Assembly (NCBI GenBank): GCA_020047835.1
Contig: JAIFNJ010000195.1
Coordinates: 1-8,216, forward strand
Source of the DNA: Bacteroidota bacterium
GTDB taxonomy: Bacteria > Bacteroidota > Bacteroidia > Bacteroidales > SZUA-534
Length of the DNA stretch: 8,216 nt
Reading direction: 5' to 3'
In this document: positions 1 to 6,332 of the stretch, piece by piece
Layout of the letters: each line of letters starts with the position of its first letter
Position numbering within the stretch: the first letter of the stretch is position 1
Translations under genes and position numbers: made by a program
Notes under the pieces: generated by a model
What the model was told of the DNA's origin: nothing
What the model saw: only the letters and a program-made list of their open reading frames with translations
Database searches by the model: none

Positions 1-440
1 AGAAGATTAACTGAGATAACCCAATCATAGTTCAATAGCTCCTGCGATGTTTTTATTATTTCAGCATAAGTAATAAATTCTTCCATCGTTTTTAACGATT
101 GGGCTTTAGATAGTAACCCATAAGTTAAATCTTTTTTAATAAAGGTTACATTCGAATGCATGCGATATTTGTTCTGAATTTGTCGGGGATGATTTATATC
201 AAATAGTGCTATCTGGTTGTTTGAAAGCATGTTTGGCATGGGAACATCCAACAACCAGCCACTTCCTAAAACAGCAATATTCAGATTTTTTTTGTCAGGC
301 AACGTGTTTAAAATATAATTTTTACAATGGGTTAAATGAGGCTCCCAGTTATCCTTTTCAGCAAGGTACCTTCTCATAATTCCTTGTTGATCAGTAAAAT
401 AGTTTAAGGTTAAAATTTGACCTAAAATCCAGTGAAACAT
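1..440 (-). CDS. N-terminal part of a methyltransferase-like protein (runs off left edge)
   Basis: The reverse strand is open from an ATG at 440-438 to the window edge (146 full codons), so the C-terminus is missing. An in-frame TAG lies three codons upstream of the ATG, which fixes this as the first possible ATG. The protein starts MFHWILGQ. Around residues 54-67 it has a hydrophobic strand followed by LGSGWLLDVP, like the glycine loop (motif I) of class I SAM-dependent methyltransferases. ALFDINHP follows at 78-85, where the acidic ribose-binding residue would sit, and YDWVISVNL near 138-146 resembles the later motif IV strand. There is no signal peptide, so it is probably cytoplasmic. The substrate cannot be told. 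A perfect TAnnTTTG element (TATGTTTG, complement of 494-501) lies about 55 bases upstream but lacks a good -33 partner. The gene is divergent from the OmpA/YfiR operon. I am confident it is a gene and only moderately sure of the fold. Confidence 0.72.
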   Translation of the reverse strand, partial: MFHWILGQILTLNYFTDQQGIMRRYLAEKDNWEPHLTHCKNYILNTLPDKKNLNIAVLGSGWLLDVPMPNMLSNNQIALFDINHPRQIQNKYRMHSNVTFIKKDLTYGLLSKAQSLKTMEEFITYAEIIKTSQELLNYDWVISVNL

Positions 441-479
441 GCCAACTAATGGTTATAAGTGATGAGCAAACTCAATATT

Positions 480-492
480 TTGATTTAATCAA
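480..492. promoter_or_regulatory. 13-bp palindrome between divergent genes, possible operator
   Basis: TTGATTTAATCAA is a perfect palindrome around a single central T. It lies between the divergent methyltransferase-like gene and the OmpA operon, 40 bases upstream of the first and 53 upstream of the second. It resembles the CRP/FNR-family box TTGAT-N4-ATCAA, but the spacer is three bases instead of four. In AT-rich DNA such a palindrome can arise by chance, so its role as an operator is only a suggestion. Confidence 0.2.
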
Positions 493-544
493 TCAAACAT
501 ACCAAAAAAATTAATATTTTTAGATGCATTAAACCGAGCGCACT

Positions 545-2965
545 TTGAACAGATTTTTGTTTATATTATTCATACTTACCCTGACATTGGGTCAATCAAG
601 TTTTGCACAGCTTACCGCAACTGAACGTAAGCTTTTAAAAACAGCAAATAACCTTTTTGATGATGAGCAGTTTGCTCAGGCATTGCCAATTTACCTCAAA
701 ATTGATTCGGTAGCCGATGATTACTCTGTCAAGTATCGAATTGGAGCCTGTTATCTGAATTCAAAATATGAAAAATTAAAAGCGCTTCCTTATTTAGAAG
801 AATTGAGTAAAATAGAATCCATCGAAGTTCCAATTATTGTTTATAGCGATTTGGGAACTCTGTACCATTATACGTACCGGTTTGATGAGGCTATTTATAT
901 GTTTGAACAATATTTATTGGTTAGCAGAAAAGATCAGTTTTCTGAGAAAAAAGACATAGAATATGCAAAAAGAATGATTACTGTTTGTAGGAATGCCATT
1001 GAAATTACAACGCAACCCTTTAAAGCCGATATCGATATTCTAGAATCACCAATAAATACTATGGAATCGGAGTTTTGTCCTCTAATTACTGCCGATGAAC
1101 AAGTTATGGTTTATATGCAAACCATTGGTTTAAGCAAGCTTGCAAAACCCGAAACCTATTTAATGATAAGTTTCAGAAATTCTGAAGGATATTGGGGTGC
1201 ACCTTCAAAACTTGAAATTACATTGCTTGAAAAATATAAAGGGAAAAGTATTTTATTGGCGGGTCTTTCACCCGACGGGCAGACCATTTTTCTAAATATT
1301 GGTCAGGGACTTGATCAGGATATATATTCTGGGGCACTTTCAGGGAAAATAATAACCGACTTAAAAAAGCTGAATAAATATATAAATACTTCTTTTTTTG
1401 ATGGAAGAGTAAGTATATCGGCCGATGGTACTGTTTTGTATTTTGTTTCCGATAGACCAGGTGGTTTTGGTGGTACTGATATTTATAAATCGATTCGAAC
1501 CAAGCGTGGTGACTGGGGCGAACCGGAAAATCTGGGTGAAAAGATAAATACCCAATTCAATGAGGATGCACCTTTTATTCATCCTGATAATGTAACTCTT
1601 TACTTTAGTTCCGAAGGCCATAAAACAATTGGGGGAAGTGATATTTTTAAAAGCAAATTCAATGCTGGCTCTTGGTCGGAACCTGAAAACCTTGGGTTTT
1701 TAAATTCAACAAAGGACGATTTATATTTTGTTTTGAATGCCAATGGTCAAATCGGATATTTTTCTTCCTCAAAAAACAATGTTTTCAATAAGCACAATAT
1801 TTTCAGGGTTAATTTGAAAGATCCAATTCCTCTTACTCTGGTTAAGGGAATTATAAAAGGTGGAATTCCACCGGTTCCTATAAGTGCAACCATTCAAGTA
1901 TTTGATAAAGAAACCGGTGAAAAAGTTAAATATGTTTACAATCCTGATCCAGAAACAGGAAAGTACTTAATGATTTTTCCACCGGCTAAAAATTACGATG
2001 TATTTATAGGTTCTAATGATTATTTACCTCAATTAATTAATATTTATGTTCCATACCAAACCTATTTCTATGAATTATATCAAGAAATACTTTTGCAACC
2101 GGTAACGCTTGAAAATGGAGTTGTTGGCGAAATTGTTACCGTAAATAATACTTTTTATGATTTATATAAAACCATTGAAGCCGATTCCATTCTTTTTGAT
2201 GACATGCCAAAACAACCTAAGTATTATGATCATTTATTGGAATTGATTGAGAATATTATTCAAACCACAGATAGCATGAGGTTTAATTACAGAAAAACAA
2301 ATCAAAACATTGAAGCAGAAGGTAAAAATGTAGATGCTCTTTTAAACCTAATTGAAGAGGCTATTGAAACCACCGATCCCATAACATTATCCATTTTAGA
2401 TGCAAATGCAATTCAGAAAGATAAAATTAAACAAACTCATTTTTATGTTGATGGGGATAAAAACAAGTCATTAACTCCCCATGTTATTGGGGGCGATACC
2501 ATTTATAGTGCGCCAACAATAAAAACACCATCTAGTCAAACTGAATATGAAAAAATTCAGAATAAAATGATAGAGCGTAAGGATTTAAAGGAAACTAAAT
2601 TCCGTTTATCACATGCTGAAGATAGAATTTATATACATCGATTTGTTGTTAATTATCCAATCAACCAAGACGAAATACCAACTAAAAAACTCTCTGAAAT
2701 TCAGGATATTTGTCGATTATTAATGGATAATCCTTCCTTAGGTGCTGAAATTTATGGATATACCGATTCTCAAGGAGAGGAGAAGTATAATTTATCCTTA
2801 AGCAGACAAAGAGCTCAAAAAGTACTTCGGTTTTTTATCGATCATAAAGTGGAGTATCAAAGACTTATTGTAAAAGGTTTTGGAGAAGCAATTAATTCTG
2901 CTGATAATACCGATCCCCAGCATTTAAGAAGGGTTGAAATAAATGTTTTTGAATTAAAAGAGTAA
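545..2965 (+). CDS. PorE-like OmpA-family protein (TPR, PD40 propeller, CRD-like, OmpA domain)
   Basis: This 806-aa exported protein probably acts as a cell-envelope scaffold or sensor bound to peptidoglycan. An in-frame TAA at 530-532 leaves TTG at 545 as the first usable start, and it gives a complete signal peptide (residues 1-21, cleavage near SSFA|Q). The cleavage region has no cysteine, so it does not look like a lipoprotein. Domains in order: TPR-like helices (about 25-150); a beta-propeller with PD40 blades (about 155-425; SISADG near 290, DRPGGFGGTDIY near 304, GGSDIFKS near 365); a carboxypeptidase-regulatory-like beta domain (about 430-515); a helical linker with a duplicated motif (562-611); and a C-terminal OmpA domain (about 695-803). 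The OmpA signature GYTDSQG...NLSLSRQRA is intact, with D741 and R756 in the places of the diaminopimelate-binding Asp and Arg. The architecture matches PorE of the type IX secretion system, but paralogues are common in Bacteroidota and no other T9SS gene is present. As first gene of an operon with YfiR, it sits where YfiB would be expected. Confidence 0.9.
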   Translation: MNRFLFILFILTLTLGQSSFAQLTATERKLLKTANNLFDDEQFAQALPIYLKIDSVADDYSVKYRIGACYLNSKYEKLKALPYLEELSKIESIEVPIIVYSDLGTLYHYTYRFDEAIYMFEQYLLVSRKDQFSEKKDIEYAKRMITVCRNAIEITTQPFKADIDILESPINTMESEFCPLITADEQVMVYMQTIGLSKLAKPETYLMISFRNSEGYWGAPSKLEITLLEKYKGKSILLAGLSPDGQTIFLNIGQGLDQDIYSGALSGKIITDLKKLNKYINTSFFDGRVSISADGTVLYFVSDRPGGFGGTDIYKSIRTKRGDWGEPENLGEKINTQFNEDAPFIHPDNVTLYFSSEGHKTIGGSDIFKSKFNAGSWSEPENLGFLNSTKDDLYFVLNANGQIGYFSSSKNNVFNKHNIFRVNLKDPIPLTLVKGIIKGGIPPVPISATIQVFDKETGEKVKYVYNPDPETGKYLMIFPPAKNYDVFIGSNDYLPQLINIYVPYQTYFYELYQEILLQPVTLENGVVGEIVTVNNTFYDLYKTIEADSILFDDMPKQPKYYDHLLELIENIIQTTDSMRFNYRKTNQNIEAEGKNVDALLNLIEEAIETTDPITLSILDANAIQKDKIKQTHFYVDGDKNKSLTPHVIGGDTIYSAPTIKTPSSQTEYEKIQNKMIERKDLKETKFRLSHAEDRIYIHRFVVNYPINQDEIPTKKLSEIQDICRLLMDNPSLGAEIYGYTDSQGEEKYNLSLSRQRAQKVLRFFIDHKVEYQRLIVKGFGEAINSADNTDPQHLRRVEINVFELKE
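2228..2377 (+). repeat. Duplicated helical motif inside the OmpA-family protein
   Basis: Residues 562-576 (DHLLELIENIIQTTD) and 597-611 (DALLNLIEEAIETTD) are identical at 10 of 15 positions and lie 35 residues apart. Each copy is amphipathic and probably helical. They fall in the linker between the CRD-like domain and the OmpA domain, so they may form a short solenoid or coiled spacer. The similarity is at protein level; the underlying DNA has diverged. Confidence 0.5.
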
Positions 2966-2968
2966 GTT

Positions 2969-3520
2969 TTGAAATGTAGCCGGATTTTATATAATTTCTT
3001 TCTTATAGCATTGCTACTGAATGTTCCCATGCTATCGCATGCTCAATATTCTGAATATGAGATTAAAGCTGCTTACATTTTTAATTTTGCCAAGTTTATT
3101 GAATGGCCTGAAATAGAGGGAAATAATGATACATTAATTCTTGGTATTTATGGTACTGACCCTTTTGGAAATATTCTTGAAAAGACATTGATTGGAAGGA
3201 AAGCTCAAGGAAAAGATTGGAAAATTATCCGCTCCTCTAATTTATCCGATTTAACAAAATGCCATATATTGTTTGTATCCGATGTGGGAAAATTTGAAAC
3301 ATTAACCATTTTTGAAAGAACAAAAGGCTTACCAATTCTCACTTTAGGGGATGAATTAATTGATTTTTGTGAAATAGGAGGAATCATAAACTTTACTTCA
3401 CAATTCTCAGAACATCAATTTGAAATTAATAACGAATCAGCAAAAAATAAGGGAATTAGAATAAGTCCAAAGCTTTTATTATTGGCAAAAATCATATCAA
3501 ATAAAGAAGATGAGTTTTAG
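2969..3520 (+). CDS. YfiR family (DUF4154) periplasmic protein
   Basis: A 183-aa periplasmic protein of the YfiR family. In Pseudomonas, YfiR inhibits the membrane diguanylate cyclase YfiN by binding its periplasmic domain, and is itself titrated by the OmpA-like lipoprotein YfiB. The family hallmark is clear: after the signal peptide (1-25, cleavage SHA|Q), residues 30-47 read as the conserved start YEIKAAYIFNFAKFIEWP. CHILFVSD follows at 98-105, then LPILTLGDE near 121 and GGIINF at 137-142. The C-terminal pattern of polar FEIN and then KGIRISPKLLLLAK is also typical. The mature protein has two cysteines (C98, C134). The start is TTG, because the upstream gene's TAA in the same frame lies only one codon before it and TTG gives the full signal peptide. 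It is placed 3 bases after the OmpA-family gene and overlaps the kinase gene by 11 bases, so all three are surely co-transcribed. Its likely partners are those two proteins. Confidence 0.92.
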   Translation: MKCSRILYNFFLIALLLNVPMLSHAQYSEYEIKAAYIFNFAKFIEWPEIEGNNDTLILGIYGTDPFGNILEKTLIGRKAQGKDWKIIRSSNLSDLTKCHILFVSDVGKFETLTIFERTKGLPILTLGDELIDFCEIGGIINFTSQFSEHQFEINNESAKNKGIRISPKLLLLAKIISNKEDEF

Positions 3521-5783
3521 CGATTTATCGATACGATTTAAGATTATTTCCCTTATTGGAGCTACCAGTTTGTTATCATTGTTGTTGTCAGGGCTTATTT
3601 TTTATGCCTATGATAAATCACAATATGAGCTTTCTGCTTTGCGTGAACTCGATATTTTGGCTGAGATTATAGGCAACAACAATACCGCCAATATTAAATA
3701 CAACTCTCCTCCGGGTGCATTAGAAATAATGGAAACTTTAATTGCCAATAAGAATATAAAAGTGGCGCGTATTTATGATGTAAACGACAATCTTTTTGCG
3801 CAATACACAATAAATGAATCCTATGCCTCAAAATATTTAGATTTTATTGAAAAGAAAGACACCTTTTCTTTTACTGACAAATCGTTATTAATAAATAGGC
3901 CTATCATACTTGATGATGAAAAAATAGGTTCCATTGTACTGTTTTCCGGGTTGGATGATTTTGGCGAAAGGATTCGGAATTTCATCAACGTTTTTATCAT
4001 TATATTTATTTCAACCTTTATTATTACCTTACTCATTTCCATCCGATTGCAGCAATTTATTTCACATCCCATTATTAGTCTTACCAAGACCATGCAACAT
4101 ATTTCGGTAAATAAAAACTACAACATTCAAATTGAAGAAAAGGGTAAAGATGAAATTGGCCAATTGATAAAAGGTTTTAATACCATGATTAGCCAGATAG
4201 ATAAACAAAATCTGGCTTTGAAACTTGCCAAGGACCAAGCAGAAACATCAGCCAAAATAAAGGAGCAGTTTTTAGCAAATATGAGCCACGAAATTAGAAC
4301 TCCTATGAATGGGATAATGGGTATGGCAAAATTATTGAGCGATACTAATTTGAATATAGATCAAAGTCAGTACCTCGATAATATTAAGACTTCTGCCAAT
4401 AATCTTTTAGTAATAATTAATGATATCCTTGATTTTTCAAAAATTGAAGCCGGAAAGCTGGAATTTGAAACTATTGAATTCAATTTGCATGAATTATTAA
4501 AACGGTTGGAGCCTATCTATTCGCAGGCGGCAAGCGAAAAAAATATTTATTTTAAATTGAATATTGGTGACCGGGTTCCTGAATACATAATTGGCGATCC
4601 TACAAGGCTCAACCAAATTTTGGTCAATCTTTTAGGAAATGCCATCAAATTTACTGATAAAGGGGGTATTGCCTTGGTGGTAAAAGTGATTGAACAAACA
4701 GTTAACGAAAGCAGTTTGCAGTTCATTGTGAATGATACAGGAATAGGCATTTCGCAAGAAAAAATGGAGATTATATTCTCAAGCTTTTCTCAAGCAAGCA
4801 GTGATATGACACGTAAATATGGTGGCACAGGTTTGGGCCTTACTATTTCAAAACAATTGGTAGAATTACAAAAAGGCTTTCTTAAATTGGAAAGTAAGGT
4901 AGGAGAGGGCAGCTCTTTTTATTTCAATTTAGTTTTTAAACATGGTTATAGTAAACATATCGAAAAATCAGCAACCCTTGAAAATAATTATGACTTAGCT
5001 AAGGACTTTTCAAATGCAAGCATTCTGCTGGCGGAAGACAACGAAATAAATCAATTGTATGTAAAAACACTCTTAAAGTCAAGATACATAATTTCAATAG
5101 CATCCAATGGAAATCAAGTAATTGATTTGGTTAGTAAAAACCATTACGATTTGATACTTATGGATTTGCACATGCCGGAAATGGATGGATACGAAGCCAC
5201 CCAAATTATAAGGCAAATGACTGATTCTAGTAAAAAGAATATTCCAATTGTTGCATTGACAGCCGCTGCTATCAAAGGTGAAAAAGACAAATGCATTTCC
5301 TACGGCATGAATGGTTATCTTTCAAAACCATTTGAACCGAATGAGCTGTACAAAATTATAATTGAAAACATTAAAAAAATAAATCCATCCTTTACCCATA
5401 ATAACAAGAAATCAGCCAGTACAACTAAAGTTTCTAAAAATAGGTTTGAATATGTAAATTTGAATTACCTAGAGTCAATTGGCGAGGGAGATTCAAAATT
5501 TTTAAATGAATTGTTGGAACTATTTAAACAGCAGATGCCAATTCTTTTACAGCAACTTACGGATGCCTTATCAAATAAAAACTATGCTGAACTCAGCGGT
5601 ATTGCCCATAAAGCAAAATCATCGGTTGCCATGCTTGGAATTACTGAATTAGTTAAAGATTTGCAAACACTAGAGATTAAAGCAAAAAAAGCCATTGAAG
5701 TTGACACCTATCCAGCAATTGTTGAAAAATTTGGAACTATTTCAAAAAAGGTCTTGAATGAAATTAAGGATTTAAAATTTTAG
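3510..5783 (+). CDS. Hybrid sensor histidine kinase: CHASE8-like, HAMP, HisKA, HATPase, REC, Hpt
   Basis: A 757-aa inner-membrane phosphorelay kinase. TM1 (about 11-33) and TM2 (about 161-181) enclose a periplasmic domain of about 125 residues. That domain matches CHASE8, the sensor of YfiN: an ILAEIIGNNNTANIKY-like helix, VARIYDVNDNLFAQY, then NRPIILDDEKIGSIVL. A HAMP domain follows (about 182-235, ending KDEIGQL). HisKA carries the phospho-accepting H260 (SHEIRTP). The HATPase has its N box with N377 (GNAIKF), the G1 box with D409 (DTGIGIS) and the G2 box at 438 (GGTGLGL). The receiver domain (about 503-620) has E509/D510, phospho-acceptor D552 (LMDLHMPEMDG) and K606. A C-terminal Hpt domain has H700 (AHKAKSS). 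All catalytic residues are present, so a complete His-Asp-His relay is expected. There is no GGDEF, EAL or DNA-binding output, so phosphate must pass from H700 to a separate regulator. The ATG overlaps the end of the yfiR-like gene (ATGAGTTTTAG), indicating translational coupling. Confidence 0.95.
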   Translation: MSFSDLSIRFKIISLIGATSLLSLLLSGLIFYAYDKSQYELSALRELDILAEIIGNNNTANIKYNSPPGALEIMETLIANKNIKVARIYDVNDNLFAQYTINESYASKYLDFIEKKDTFSFTDKSLLINRPIILDDEKIGSIVLFSGLDDFGERIRNFINVFIIIFISTFIITLLISIRLQQFISHPIISLTKTMQHISVNKNYNIQIEEKGKDEIGQLIKGFNTMISQIDKQNLALKLAKDQAETSAKIKEQFLANMSHEIRTPMNGIMGMAKLLSDTNLNIDQSQYLDNIKTSANNLLVIINDILDFSKIEAGKLEFETIEFNLHELLKRLEPIYSQAASEKNIYFKLNIGDRVPEYIIGDPTRLNQILVNLLGNAIKFTDKGGIALVVKVIEQTVNESSLQFIVNDTGIGISQEKMEIIFSSFSQASSDMTRKYGGTGLGLTISKQLVELQKGFLKLESKVGEGSSFYFNLVFKHGYSKHIEKSATLENNYDLAKDFSNASILLAEDNEINQLYVKTLLKSRYIISIASNGNQVIDLVSKNHYDLILMDLHMPEMDGYEATQIIRQMTDSSKKNIPIVALTAAAIKGEKDKCISYGMNGYLSKPFEPNELYKIIIENIKKINPSFTHNNKKSASTTKVSKNRFEYVNLNYLESIGEGDSKFLNELLELFKQQMPILLQQLTDALSNKNYAELSGIAHKAKSSVAMLGITELVKDLQTLEIKAKKAIEVDTYPAIVEKFGTISKKVLNEIKDLKF

Positions 5784-5786
5784 AAT

Positions 5787-6075
5787 ATGATGATGCAAAT
5801 TAATGAATCAGCCGACTTTGTTACGGCAAGTTTTCCAAAGGAAAATTCAAAATTAACAGTTGTAATTGCAGAGGATTTTAAGAAAGATCTGCGTCAAATT
5901 ATTGATGAAGCGCGGAATATAGTTATTTTGGATTTTTACCCATGCAAAAAACCAGCAAGCACATTTAAAACTTTGCAACATTAAACCTATGGTAATGTCA
6001 TTAGTTAAAATAACCAAACTGGATCAGGTTTTAGAGATATATGATAGTATGGATAAGGCAATAAAGTCAATCTAA
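5787..6075 (+). pseudogene. Broken STAS-domain (anti-sigma factor antagonist-like) gene
   Basis: Two pieces of one STAS protein lie in different frames. The first, from ATG 5787 (or 5790/5793; three ATGs in a row), reads MQINESADFVTASFP... through FKKDLRQIIDEARNIVILDF, the first strands and helix of a STAS domain; this frame then runs into nonsense and stops at 5984. The second, in the +1 frame from about 5938, reads THAKNQQAHLKLCNIKP then VKITKLDQVLEIYDSMDKAI and stops at 6073-6075, the typical STAS C-terminus. The segment that should join them, about 18-20 residues including the DSSG-type phosphorylatable serine motif, is absent. The frame change implies a deletion of 2 modulo 3 bases, probably near 56-59, around 5934-5941. 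It follows the kinase stop by 3 bases, in the same frame. An intact version could have been the phosphoswitch output of the operon. A 65-aa truncated product might still be translated, but it would lack the domain core. Confidence 0.8.
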
Positions 6076-6278
6076 AACACAGTATAAGAATCTACTATCT
6101 ATTCCTTATCAGTTTATTAAAGTATTTTTTTAGGTTAATAAAGAACTAAATCTTACACTCTTTGTTTGTTTATGGTTAGTTTTTTATAAAGTGAATCAAT
6201 ACGCTTCAAAGCTATTTTTTTAAACATTTTATTAAACTTATATAATATTTTCTTTGGCTGTGGAATAGTTTATGAAAA

Positions 6279-6311
6279 TAAAAAAGGAACTCATTTTTCA
6301 ATGAATTCCTT
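6279..6311 (-). terminator. Rho-independent terminator of the cytochrome gene
   Basis: On the minus strand a 10-bp stem, AAGGAATTCA / TGAGTTCCTT (one G-U pair in RNA), encloses an 8-base loop (6294-6301) and is followed directly by a T-rich run (complement of A's at 6275-6283). It begins 22 bases past the stop of the cytochrome gene. On the plus strand the stem is not followed by T's, so it probably serves only the cytochrome transcript. The rest of 6076-6332 is AT-rich and shows no gene or clear terminator for the plus-strand operon. Confidence 0.85.
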
Positions 6312-6332
6312 AAGGAGTTTATTTGAGATTTC

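Noticed and set aside
480..522. Bacteroidetes promoter for the plus-strand operon using TTTG at 479 and the TATTTTTA at 515
   Set aside because: The spacing of 32 bases is far too long for a -33/-7 pair, so no promoter is claimed.
1361..1621. Minus-strand open frame inside the OmpA-family gene (86 codons)
   Set aside because: It lies wholly within a well-supported gene, and its translation has no recognisable motif. It is a shadow frame, as are the minus-strand frames at 3205-3387, 3821-4093 and 4547-4750 and the plus-strand frame at 7519-7710.
2963..2971. Programmed readthrough fusing the OmpA-family protein to YfiR
   Set aside because: The frames are continuous, but the YfiR product begins with its own complete signal peptide, so separate translation is far more likely.
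3510..5783. A diguanylate cyclase (GGDEF) output, as expected for a YfiN homologue
   Set aside because: The whole cytoplasmic part is accounted for by HAMP, HisKA, HATPase, REC and Hpt; no GGDEF or EAL motif is present.
5930..6000. Programmed frameshift to make a full STAS protein
   Set aside because: A frameshift would not restore the missing central 18-20 residues with the serine motif, so a deletion is the better explanation.
6113..6142. Inverted repeat TTTATTAA...TTAATAAA after the STAS remnant as operon terminator
   Set aside because: The stem is all A-T, the loop is long, and no T run follows it; it is not a convincing terminator.
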